From Methylobacterium gossipiicola (lineage in GTDB: Bacteria; Pseudomonadota; Alphaproteobacteria; Rhizobiales; Beijerinckiaceae), in assembly GCF_900113485.1 (NCBI RefSeq), contig NZ_FOPM01000031.1:1-35875 (forward strand): DNA of 35,875 bases, in the 5' to 3' direction. Each line of letters starts with the position of its first letter. Within the stretch, counting starts at the first letter, position 1. Positions 24,756 through 32,583 of the stretch are shown piece after piece. The notes beneath the pieces are model-generated. The model saw nothing but the letters and a program-made list of their open reading frames with translations, had not been told where the DNA came from and searched no databases. A program made the position numbers and the translations under genes.

Positions 24756-24900
24756 GGGCGGCCCCCGCGCGGGATGAGACCCATGGGCGATAATGTCACA
24801 TCGCCGATGGCCCCCGCGACGGCGGGGCGGCGGGCGTCCGCCGAACGCACGGAGCAGGACCATCGGTCATGATCCGTGCAGCTTGATAGGCGACCGGGGG

Positions 24901-24918
24901 CGAGGGGCGCCGACCGGG
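24901..24918 (-). repeat. a2-like arm of the retron RNA
   Basis: Partner of the a1-like arm at 25114-25131. It lies 42 bases from the base of the msd-like hairpin and 145 bases upstream of the RT start. Confidence 0.65.
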
Positions 24919-24960
24919 ATGTCTTCGTCAAGTCTCGGGACCGGCGCACTCCACTCGAAG

Positions 24961-25033
24961 CCGGCACGACCACCCCGGCGCGTTTGGGTTCAAGGAACCC
25001 AAATCGAGAACGCGCCGGGGTGGTCAGTGCCGG
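24961..25033 (-). repeat. msd-like long hairpin
   Basis: GACCACCCCGGCGCG (24968-24982) pairs perfectly with 25011-25025. The stem continues outward as CCGGCAC/GTGCCGG with one bulged A at 25026. Inward, after a 7-base bulge (TCGAGAA, 25004-25010), it goes on as TTTGGGTT/AACCCAAA around a 5-base loop (CAAGG). About 30 base pairs in 73 bases make it the strongest hairpin in the window, as expected of an msd template. Confidence 0.8.
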
Positions 25034-25113
25034 CCCAGTGAAGAGTGGGCCGGTGACGCTTCGCCGGGCAGGGTGCAGGGACGGCGAAACGCCGCCCGGA
25101 ATGCAAGGTCCGT

Positions 25114-25131
25114 CCCTGCCGACGCCCCTCG
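25114..25131 (-). repeat. a1-like arm of the retron RNA
   Basis: These 18 bases are complementary to 24901-24918 (9 perfect pairs at the outer end, then mostly paired). The inner bases could alternatively pair with the first msr stem (25067-25084), so the effective a1/a2 duplex may be about 13 bp. Confidence 0.65.
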
Positions 25132-25182
25132 TGAGGACGATGTTAGGCCAAGTCGAATCCCGCATCAATCGGGTCGCCCCTC

Positions 25183-26847
25183 TCATAACCGGTCCTCTCC
25201 TTGCCCCTGGGAGAACCGCCCGTGGAAGAACCGGCGCAGGGCCAGCATGTGCTCGCAGGGGCCTCGCATCAGCCGGTTGCGGAGGAAGAAGCCGCAGCCG
25301 CAGGTGCCCTCGACCATGCGGTCGTCGGCGTCGAGGACGAGGGTGGGACGGAGGGCGTGCCCGTCGTCGAGGACGGTGCCCGAGAGGCGCCGCCGCCCAC
25401 TCTCGTCCTCCACGGAGTCGACGGTGACGAGCCCGGCCGCGAGGAAGCGGTCGGCCTTCGCCTCCTGCTCCGAGGCGAAGCGCAGGGCACCCGGCGCGAG
25501 GGGCTCGCGGGTGAGCTCGCGCAGGCGATAGACCCGCTTGTCGAGGTCGAACATCGCCCGGCCGGCCTGGACGTAACCGCCGAGGGCGGATTCCACGCTC
25601 GCCCGGTCGAGCCCGGTCTCGGCGGCCAGCGTGCCGGTATCCGCGCAATGGTGCCGTCGCAGCGCCGCGAAGACGCGGGCGGCGGTGTCGGGGTCCACCG
25701 TGTTCCGGGGCGCCAGGAGATCGAACCGACCCGCCCGCGACCAATCGTTGGCGGTCCAGCCGGACAGGCCCAACGTGAAGCGAAGCCCTCCGAAATCCAC
25801 CACCGCGAAGGAGGGTAAACCGGTGCCGAGGAGGTGCAACCGTACGGATTTCGCCAGGGGCAGGGCGCGGCCGAGGATCGCGAGCCGCCGCCGGCCCCAC
25901 AGGCGGATCTCGGCCCCCGTGCTTCCCCTGTAGATGGATCGGCGGAAGGTCAGCCGCTCGTTCCAGGGTTCGATGACCACGCAGATGGGCCGGTCCGGCT
26001 CCAGCAGGAAACGCAGGGAGCGCGGCCCGTGCCGTTCCTTCCGGGCGGCGAGGCGGGTCAGGATCGCGTGCATGTCGACGGGATGGAGATCGACCACATG
26101 CGCGGGCTGCGCCATGGCGCTCGACACCTGAAGGAAGCCGCGCATCCAGGAATCGGGGAGCTCGATCTTGTCCTCGCGATAGGCCGCCTCGCCGGTGGTC
26201 TGCACCTCGAAGCCGGTGGGGTCGATGCACAGTTCGGTGTCGCGGTAGCTGCGGATCTTCTGGAATTCGTCGTAGAGGGCGTGGCTATAGTCGATGTTGG
26301 TGGTGCCGCAGGCCATGGCGCCGACCTGCGCGAAGGTGTCGTGGTCGCAGGACAGGCGTCCGTAGCTCGATTCGTCGAGGCTGAAGCACTCGAAGAAAAT
26401 CTCGTCGGGATGGACGGTGATGACGGGATCGAGGACGATCCAGGCGTCGAGATCCTCCTTGTAGAGCCGGTCGAAGTAACGCTGCCGCGCCTGGTAGAAC
26501 GGCCGCATCACCGTGTCGGCCCGGGCGTCGATGTCCTTCAACTCGCGGCGCAGCGCCTCGATCTCGGCGCGGATCGCGTCCTTCTCGGCCAACGCCTCGG
26601 CGAGGAGCTGCCGCTCGTTGGCCTGGAGCCAAGCGAGATAGGCGCTGCGGTCCTTCGGCTTGAAGCGCAGATCCGAGACGACGACGTGATGCAGTGCCGA
26701 GATTGCCTCCCGGAACGGTAGGTGCCGGGCGATCGTGCCGGAAAAGAAGGTCGGGTCGCGCAAGGTGTCGGGCACGAAGCCCAGCCGGGTCGCGCCCGCG
26801 TCGGAGACGGCGCGGCTCTCGCCGAGGTAGCGATGGACGAAGTTCAT
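25183..26847 (-). CDS. SWIM zinc-finger protein of the retron cassette
   Basis: The 554-residue protein starts at ATG 26847, overlapping the end of the WGR/ARM gene in an ATGA. It has an N-terminal region (NFVHRYLGESRAVSDAGATRLGFVPDTL), a coiled-coil segment (LLAEALAEKDAIRAEIEALRRELKDID, about 93-120) and a large middle domain. A winged-helix-like part follows (ARVFAALRRHHCADTGTLAAETGLDRASVESALGGYVQAG). At the C-terminus a SWIM motif C516-x-C518-x12-C531-x-H533 (TCGCGFFLRNRLMRGPCEHM) would bind zinc and nucleic acid or protein. In type XIII retrons as I remember them, a WHSWIM protein accompanies RT and ARM proteins. It may be the effector or its partner; the sequence does not tell which. The upstream part of the open frame (to 27615) is a shadow of the ARM gene. 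Confidence 0.88.
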   Translation of the reverse strand: MNFVHRYLGESRAVSDAGATRLGFVPDTLRDPTFFSGTIARHLPFREAISALHHVVVSDLRFKPKDRSAYLAWLQANERQLLAEALAEKDAIRAEIEALRRELKDIDARADTVMRPFYQARQRYFDRLYKEDLDAWIVLDPVITVHPDEIFFECFSLDESSYGRLSCDHDTFAQVGAMACGTTNIDYSHALYDEFQKIRSYRDTELCIDPTGFEVQTTGEAAYREDKIELPDSWMRGFLQVSSAMAQPAHVVDLHPVDMHAILTRLAARKERHGPRSLRFLLEPDRPICVVIEPWNERLTFRRSIYRGSTGAEIRLWGRRRLAILGRALPLAKSVRLHLLGTGLPSFAVVDFGGLRFTLGLSGWTANDWSRAGRFDLLAPRNTVDPDTAARVFAALRRHHCADTGTLAAETGLDRASVESALGGYVQAGRAMFDLDKRVYRLRELTREPLAPGALRFASEQEAKADRFLAAGLVTVDSVEDESGRRRLSGTVLDDGHALRPTLVLDADDRMVEGTCGCGFFLRNRLMRGPCEHMLALRRFFHGRFSQGQGEDRL

Positions 26848-29800
26848 CGGGTGGCTCCCGGGCCGGCGCTGAACGCCCGCGCCTCGGACGGACGGCGCAC
26901 GAGGGGCGTGTCGAGGTCCGGATGGGCGTCCGCGATATCGCGCAGTGTCAGGATTGCGGCCGCGCGGTCGCGGGCGGTGCCGCTCAAGGACAGGTCGGCG
27001 AAGAGGGCAAGCAGCGTTTGCGCCCGCGCCCGGTCGCCGAGGGCCTGGGTCCGCAGGAAGGCCGTCATCCGATCCTTGGCGACCCGACCTTTGAGCACCT
27101 GCAGCATCACGATGCGCGCCAGGGGAATCAGCCGGTCGAAGGCGTCCTCGTCGGCGAGCGACCGCTCGGTCAGGAGTTCGGTGATCAGGAGATGCATCGC
27201 GGGCGAGGGGTGTTCGAGCAGGCGCAGGAGCTGCGCCTCCGTATCCTCGGGCCGGAGGCGGCTGCGCAGGAGGTGGCGGGCGAAGGCCAGGACTTCGGGT
27301 TTGACGCTGTCGGTGACGACGGCGAGCACGTCCGGTGTCCACACCTCCTCCGGCCACGCTTCGAACTGCGTGCGGGCGAAGGCGAGGGCATCCGGCCATT
27401 CGCTCTCGACGAGCAGCACGGCGTCGGCCGCCTGCGCCTGGAAACGGGCCGGCTCGGCCTCGAAGGCGGCCATGGCCCACAGCCGCACGGCACGATGCGG
27501 GTGGCCGCCGAGCCGCGCGATCTGGCGCACGCTGAACTCTTGGGGCGAGCGTTCGGCCAGAACCGACGCGCCGAGGCGCTGGGCGCCCTTCGCCCGCGCC
27601 TGGAGCAACCGCCATACGGTGCCGGCGTCGAGGGCAGCGAGTTCGCCCGGAACCGCCTCGGTCAGCAGCGCCACCATGTCGGCGGGATAGGTCTCATCCG
27701 GCGCCGTGCGGAACAGGCTGTCGATCACGTCCCGTACGAGGCGCGCGGCGAGGGCCGGGTCGGTCTCCGCGAGGCGCCGGACAAGGGGGCGGGCCGCCCG
27801 GCGCAAGGCCGGGTCGGCGCCGTGCGCGAGGGCGAGGATGGGCGCGGCATGGCGCTCGAGCCCGGCCGCGTCGAGCCGGGCCATGAGGCCAAGGGCCGCC
27901 GCCCGGACGTTCTCCGCTTCCGCACCGATCAGCCTCTCCCAGAGTTCCGCCGGCAGGTGCGCGACGTCGATCTCGGAGCGGCTCAGCAGATCGATGCCGG
28001 CGGCGGCGACCTCCGTGGCCGGATGCGTCATCAGGTCGATCACGGCCTCGCCCGAAACCGGAAGGCCGGCCTTCGGCCACAGAACCGCGAGACCCGCCCG
28101 CATCGCTCGGATCGCCGCGACCGCTTCCTCATCGGGGCTGGGCGGCATCGCCCGCAGCCACTCCACCAGTCGCCGGCCCAGCGCGTTCGCCGCCTCCGGG
28201 GACGGCGCACGGGTGCCGGCGAGCTGCGCCACCGCTGCCGCGACATCGGGCTCGGGACTCGTCAGCATGGCGAAGGCCAGGGCCGTTTCCGACCAGGGCA
28301 AAGCAGGATCGGCCTCGATCCGCCGCAGTGCGAGACCGCGCGCCTCGGGCAAGGCAGCGGCAACGAGGATCGTGAGCAGAGCGGGATCGACGGCGCCGAC
28401 GGCGAGCCGGTCCCGCACGGTCTCGAAGCCGAATTGTTGCGCCGCCGGGACCGATGCGATCAGGAGCCGCCCGAGGTCGGCGGTGCTCAGGGTCGCCCGC
28501 GCCGCCGGGTCGGCCCGCAGCACCCGCAAGCCGAGATGGGCCACGGCCTCAACCCGCGCCTCCGCCGCCAGACGCAGGGCCAGATCGGGGCGGGCGCTCC
28601 AGAGATGCGGAAACGCCTCGTCGCGGCTGTCGGGATCGGGCTCGGCGCGTTCCAGAACGGTGAGCGAGCGCGGGCGCGGCATCGCCCCGGCGGCATGGCG
28701 GAAGAGGAGTTGACTGACGCTCCATCGGCGTCCGAACGGTCCCTGGGCGCGGGGCTCGCGGCTCCAGGTACCGTCCGGCCCGCGCGTCCAGACGCTCCAG
28801 GCGGTCCGCCGGTCCAGATCTTCGGGAGAGAAGCACAGCAGGAAGGCGGCGGCCATCTCGGCGAAGGCCGGATCGTCCACCTCGCCGCGTTTGCGGAGCG
28901 CACGCCAGACCCGGCGCTTGAGATAGAGATGGGTGGCCGAGGACAGGCCGATCCGCCGATCCGGCACGCCCCGGCTCGTCTTCGTCGCGATGTAACGGCC
29001 GAGTTCCGGCACGTAGGCGGGGTCGCGACCCGAGCGATACATCGCGGTCGCGGTCTCGAACCTGTGGGCGGTGGCGCCGAACAGGCCGGCATCGTCGGCC
29101 ATCTCCGCGTGTTTGAACAGGCGGCGCAGGCCGAGCAGGTAGGGCGGCCGGGCCGGCAGCCGGGCCAGCGCCGCGCACAAAGTCGCATGGCAGCGCGGCT
29201 CCCGCCGGGCCCGCCGCCCGAGGGCCATCAGGATCGGCCCGACTTGGCTGGCGTCCTGTCCGGCGAGGGCGGCGCAGAGACCCGCGACATCACCGGCCTC
29301 GACCGCGCCCGCCACCGCCGGCGGCAGTTCGGCGTTGCGGCTTTCGGCATCGGTCGGCGCCGCCGCGAGGGCGAAACGGGCGAGGTCGCGGATCACGGCG
29401 CTTCCCGAACCGGCGGCGATCCCTTCCAGCGTCGGCACGGCGGCCGCGCCACCGGCCCGTGCCAGGGCCCAGACCAGGGAATAGCTCGCCCGTTCCGGCT
29501 CGATGTCACCCGCCAGGGCAACGAGATCGGACGCCGCCTGCGCGATCCGCAATTGGCCGATGCGCCAGAGCAGACGGTCGCGCGTGGCGCCCGACCATCG
29601 CTCCCGCCGACAGGTCGCGAGGCGCGCGAGCAGCACGGCGTTGCGATCATCGACGCCGGTCCCGTCGGTCTCGGCCGGAAATCCCCCCTGCGTCCGGCGG
29701 TAGCCGGCATTGCACTTCGAGACGACGACGCTGTCGAACACCCGCATGGCCGCCGCTTCCGCGACGGGCTGGGGAGTCTTCGTTCCCTCGCGCAGGATCG

Positions 29801-29939
29801 CGCCCCGGCGTCCGTAGCGGACGTTGACGAGGTAGCGCTCAGGTTCGGAGAGGGTTTCGTTCTCGACGAGATCGACCTCGTACACCTTGTCGGAGGTGCC
29901 CTGCCTCAGATGCAGGTGCTCCGAACGGACGCATTTCAT
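26844..29939 (-). CDS. WGR-domain protein with HEAT/ARM-like repeats
   Basis: The 1031-residue product is first in the minus-strand cassette. Residues 1-80 form a WGR domain: DKVYEVDLVE, LVNVRYGRRGAI (WGR core with Tyr for Trp), the TPQPVAEAAAMRVFDSVVVSK stretch and NAGYRR. WGR domains occur in PARPs and MolR-like bacterial proteins and often sense nucleic acid. The remaining ~900 residues are all-helical, with many ~35-residue Ala/Leu-rich repeats (e.g. AAALGLMARLDAAGLERHAAPILA, LLQLLEHPS-type units) typical of HEAT/ARM solenoids. No catalytic motif is visible. In the retron reading it corresponds to the ARM component. It is translationally coupled to the SWIM gene. ATG at 29939 overlaps the end of a small possible ORF. 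Confidence 0.88.
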   Translation of the reverse strand: MKCVRSEHLHLRQGTSDKVYEVDLVENETLSEPERYLVNVRYGRRGAILREGTKTPQPVAEAAAMRVFDSVVVSKCNAGYRRTQGGFPAETDGTGVDDRNAVLLARLATCRRERWSGATRDRLLWRIGQLRIAQAASDLVALAGDIEPERASYSLVWALARAGGAAAVPTLEGIAAGSGSAVIRDLARFALAAAPTDAESRNAELPPAVAGAVEAGDVAGLCAALAGQDASQVGPILMALGRRARREPRCHATLCAALARLPARPPYLLGLRRLFKHAEMADDAGLFGATAHRFETATAMYRSGRDPAYVPELGRYIATKTSRGVPDRRIGLSSATHLYLKRRVWRALRKRGEVDDPAFAEMAAAFLLCFSPEDLDRRTAWSVWTRGPDGTWSREPRAQGPFGRRWSVSQLLFRHAAGAMPRPRSLTVLERAEPDPDSRDEAFPHLWSARPDLALRLAAEARVEAVAHLGLRVLRADPAARATLSTADLGRLLIASVPAAQQFGFETVRDRLAVGAVDPALLTILVAAALPEARGLALRRIEADPALPWSETALAFAMLTSPEPDVAAAVAQLAGTRAPSPEAANALGRRLVEWLRAMPPSPDEEAVAAIRAMRAGLAVLWPKAGLPVSGEAVIDLMTHPATEVAAAGIDLLSRSEIDVAHLPAELWERLIGAEAENVRAAALGLMARLDAAGLERHAAPILALAHGADPALRRAARPLVRRLAETDPALAARLVRDVIDSLFRTAPDETYPADMVALLTEAVPGELAALDAGTVWRLLQARAKGAQRLGASVLAERSPQEFSVRQIARLGGHPHRAVRLWAMAAFEAEPARFQAQAADAVLLVESEWPDALAFARTQFEAWPEEVWTPDVLAVVTDSVKPEVLAFARHLLRSRLRPEDTEAQLLRLLEHPSPAMHLLITELLTERSLADEDAFDRLIPLARIVMLQVLKGRVAKDRMTAFLRTQALGDRARAQTLLALFADLSLSGTARDRAAAILTLRDIADAHPDLDTPLVRRPSEARAFSAGPGATR

Positions 29940-30160
29940 GCGGCGGTCTCCGCCTGGAAGGACAAGACACGGCGATCAAGCGATCTCGACATCCGGACTC
30001 TTCGTCGGGGGACGGATGGCGGACGCCCGCGGGTTGGGACGTCCCGATAGGAGGCCAAGCCTAACTTTTGCGCGCACCGGAAGACAAGTCCCGCGTGTCG
30101 CACCAACGCGTCGCGCCAGCCAAGATCAAGGTCGCGGAATGCGTCGGAATCGTCTTCCAT
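29936..30160 (-). CDS. Possible small ORF upstream of the WGR/ARM gene
   Basis: ATG at 30160 opens a 74-codon frame (MEDDSDAFRDLDLGWRDALVRHAG...) that ends in a TGA overlapping the ATG of the WGR/ARM gene (ATGA), the same coupling seen between the next two genes. Third-base bias is weak in its second half and the C-terminus is Arg-rich. It may be a real leader peptide or small retron component, or a chance frame. Confidence 0.25.
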   Translation of the reverse strand: MEDDSDAFRDLDLGWRDALVRHAGLVFRCAQKLGLASYRDVPTRGRPPSVPRRRVRMSRSLDRRVLSFQAETAA

Positions 30161-30396
30161 TGACGAAAGCGGTTCATCTGGTGGATATCCCGTCGACGAT
30201 GTGAAGACGATTTTTGTTGTGCCCAACCTATCCTGGAGGATGGTCGGCGGTCATCAGGCAAATTGCGCAAGGCGACGTCCGCCATCCTTCGCGGAACTCC
30301 TAGTTGCTTTGAATGTCCAGTCCGGCTCTCGGTCGAGAGGGCTCGGTGTCGGACATTCGGAGCGGCACTCCCCTGTCTTACACGCTTCAGGAGGCG
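29940..30396. promoter_or_regulatory. Divergent intergenic region between retron cassette and M48 gene
   Basis: These 457 bp should hold promoters for the leftward cassette and the rightward peptidase. On the plus strand TTGACG (30160-30165) lies 17 bases from GGATAT (30183-30188), a weak sigma70-like arrangement. Apart from the small possible ORF on the minus strand nothing else is recognised. An AGGAGG sits just before the M48 start. Confidence 0.35.
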
Positions 30397-32577
30397 ATGA
30401 TTCCGGAAGGAAAGTTGCAACGCGCGCTCTCGCGTCCACGTGCCCTCGCGGGGCTCATCGCCGCCACCGTGCTGCTGCCGCTCGCCCTCGTGCTCCTCGG
30501 CCTCTGGCAGGGGCAGCGCGGCGCCGACGCGGAGATCCGGTTCCAAGCCGAACGGCAGCGACTGGACGGTCTGGTGACGGAGCTGAAGCGGCAGGCGCCA
30601 CAACCGGGACGCTTCGATCCGCGCCAGCAGTTCCGGAGCGAGGGCAAGACCTATGTCGGGCCGCTCGCCTTGGCCCAAGCGCAAAGCGCCCGTGACCACG
30701 CAGCCCACCTCGCCACTCTGATGGGGTGGCGCCGGCTGCTGCCGCCCGTCGGCGTCGCGGGCGGGGCGCTGGCCGCCGGGCTCTCCCTCCTCGTTCTGTT
30801 CGCCGGTGCCATCCTGGGCCGGCTCGGACGCGCTTCGCGCGACTCCCTCGTGCGCGGCTTCTCGCTCCTGCGCCGACTGCTGCCCGCGACGCTCGCGCTC
30901 CAGATCCTGGCGGCGACGGCGAGCTTCGTCGCCGCCGTGGCGTTCGAGGCGGCGATCCTGTTCCAGGGCCGCTTCGACGGAGGCGCGATGAAGCTCCTGG
31001 TCATCGCCGTCGCGGCGGTCGGTGCCGCCATCCTGGTGGCCGGCAGCACCATTCTCGGCCTGCGCCGGGCGCTCGGAGCCTTCGAGCCCGATCCGCTTCC
31101 GATCCTCGGGCGGACGGTGACGCCCGCCGAAGCGCCTGCCCTGTGGCGCCTCCTCGATGGCCTCGCCGACCGCCTCGGCGCCCTCAAGCCCGAAGCGGTG
31201 GTGGTCGGCCTCACCGAGGGGTTCTTCGTCAGCGCCGGTCCGGCCGTCCTAGAGCCCGGCGGCGCGCGGATCGAGGGCCGAATCCTTTACCTGCCGCTGC
31301 CCCACCTCGCCCTGATGCGCGGCGACGAGGTCGCGGCGATCATCGGCCACGAACTCGCCCACTATGCCGGGGACGACACAACCTACAGCCAGCGGTTCCT
31401 GCCGATCTATGCCGGCGTCGAGCGCTCCCTCGACGCGGTGGCCGAAGGCCATCGCGGCTCCCTCGGGCTCCTCGGGCCGTCGTTTCGCCTCGGCCTCTTC
31501 GTCATGGACCGTTTCCACCTCGCCGTGCGCCACTGGAGCCGGGCACGCGAGTTCGCGGCGGACGCGGCCGGCGCGCGCGTCACCTCGGCGGATGCCTCGG
31601 CGCGCGCGCTCCTGCGCAGCGGCGCCGTGGCGCCCCGCATCCGGGAAACCCTGGAGCACGCATCGGAAGCACCGGATGCGGCCGGCCCCGATCTCGTGGC
31701 CGCCGCCCTCGACCACACGATCCGGCACGGCCTCGACGATCCGGCGGCGCATTGGCAGGAGGCGCAGGCCCACCCCACCGATACCCACCCGCCGACCCGC
31801 GAGCGTGTCGCCGCCCTCGGGCGAACGATCGACGCGGATCTCCTGGGCGCGGCGCGTGCCGTGCCGCCATCCACCGCCCTCGGCGGGCTCGGGGCCTATT
31901 TCGCCGACCCGGCCGGCCTCAGCCGCGCGGCGACGGCGGATTTCCTCAGTGTCCTGCGCGCACGGGATGCGGCGTTTCACGCGCATCTCGAGGCGACCGT
32001 CGCGGAGGTCGGGCGCGAGGAACGGGTCCTACGGGCCTATCATCGTCCCCGTGGCCTCGTGCTCGCGGTCAGCGGCGGCCTCTTCGCCATCGCGGCCGCG
32101 GCGATGGCCCTGTTCGGCGTGCCGGCCCTCCCGACCGCCGACAGCCGCATCGTCGCCATGGTGGCCCTCGGCCTCGGGGCGCTCCTGGGAGGGGCCGGCG
32201 CCCTGGTTCTGCGGCGAGGCGAGCCCGTGACCCTCATCCTCGGGCCCGAGTCCTTGAGGGCGCCCGGCCTCGACCGGGCCATTCCCTGGGACGACATCGC
32301 CGACCTCGATCTGGCCCTGAACCGTTCGGCCATGGTCATGCGCCTGCTGCTGCCCCCCGGTGCGTCCTGGCCACAGCCTCTTCCGGGCCGACACGGTGTG
32401 AAGCTCGAGACGAAGCACCGGATCGTCACGCTGACCTTCGGCCTGCCACGCGGAATGAAGCCGCAGGATTTCGCCGCCCTCATCGGCCGCTATCAGGACG
32501 CCGCGCAGGCCCGGCGCCTCCTCGCCGAAACCGGGGCCGGCGCCCGAACCTCCGCGATCGCCCCCCAATCGGCCTGA
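30397..32577 (+). CDS. M48-family membrane metallopeptidase
   Basis: This is an inner-membrane zinc peptidase of the HtpX/Ste24-like M48 family, involved in family members in membrane-protein quality control. The 726-residue product has a signal/anchor helix (LAGLIAATVLLPLALVLLGLW, about 15-35) and three more helices at about 110-220 (including VGVAGGALAAGLSLLVLFAGAI). The peptidase domain contains HELAH (in AAIIGHELAHYAGDD) with a later Glu (REFAADAAGA) as third zinc ligand. C-terminally there are two more helices (LVLAVSGGLFAIAAAAMALFG; IVAMVALGLGALLGGAGALVL) and a PH-like domain (LILGPESLRAPGLDRAIPWDDIADLDL). Start: ATG 30397 right behind AGGAGG; the frame is open from 30313. The next gene follows after 6 bases. 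Confidence 0.88.
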   Translation: MIPEGKLQRALSRPRALAGLIAATVLLPLALVLLGLWQGQRGADAEIRFQAERQRLDGLVTELKRQAPQPGRFDPRQQFRSEGKTYVGPLALAQAQSARDHAAHLATLMGWRRLLPPVGVAGGALAAGLSLLVLFAGAILGRLGRASRDSLVRGFSLLRRLLPATLALQILAATASFVAAVAFEAAILFQGRFDGGAMKLLVIAVAAVGAAILVAGSTILGLRRALGAFEPDPLPILGRTVTPAEAPALWRLLDGLADRLGALKPEAVVVGLTEGFFVSAGPAVLEPGGARIEGRILYLPLPHLALMRGDEVAAIIGHELAHYAGDDTTYSQRFLPIYAGVERSLDAVAEGHRGSLGLLGPSFRLGLFVMDRFHLAVRHWSRAREFAADAAGARVTSADASARALLRSGAVAPRIRETLEHASEAPDAAGPDLVAAALDHTIRHGLDDPAAHWQEAQAHPTDTHPPTRERVAALGRTIDADLLGAARAVPPSTALGGLGAYFADPAGLSRAATADFLSVLRARDAAFHAHLEATVAEVGREERVLRAYHRPRGLVLAVSGGLFAIAAAAMALFGVPALPTADSRIVAMVALGLGALLGGAGALVLRRGEPVTLILGPESLRAPGLDRAIPWDDIADLDLALNRSAMVMRLLLPPGASWPQPLPGRHGVKLETKHRIVTLTFGLPRGMKPQDFAALIGRYQDAAQARRLLAETGAGARTSAIAPQSA

Positions 32578-32583
32578 GGCTTC

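Larger units (their letters stand above)
24901..25131 (-). ncRNA. Candidate retron msr-msd RNA
   Basis: This stretch lies between the SWIM gene stop (25183) and the RT start (24755) and is transcribed in their direction. Its ends are an 18-base inverted repeat: CGAGGGGCGTCGGCAGGG (a1, minus strand from 25131) pairs with CCCGGTCGGCGCCCCTCG (a2, ending at 24901) through 15 Watson-Crick pairs, two G-U wobbles and one mismatch. Between them, 5' to 3', are an msr-like section with GC stems including CGGCG-UUU-CGCCG (25094-25082), an 8-bp stem CCGGCCCA/TGGGCCGG (25053-25030) and a very long msd-like hairpin (25033-24961). The layout a1-msr-msd-a2-RT is the retron order. The priming guanosine cannot be fixed by eye. 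Boundaries are approximate and no homologous ncRNA was compared. Confidence 0.75.

Noticed and set aside
24752..26230. Minus-strand open frame running through the SWIM gene and the ncRNA region
   Set aside because: Different frame from the SWIM protein, Arg/Pro-rich, and it only spans the intergenic region because GC-rich DNA has few stops; the inverted repeats there fit RNA structure better.
26848..27615. N-terminal extension of the SWIM reading frame
   Set aside because: It lies inside the WGR/ARM gene in another frame and looks like shadow text; ATG 26847 with ATGA overlap is the natural start.
26694..30050. 1118-codon plus-strand open frame
   Set aside because: Antisense of the WGR/ARM gene; low-complexity Arg/Gly/Ala text with no recognisable domain, while the minus strand encodes WGR and helical repeats.
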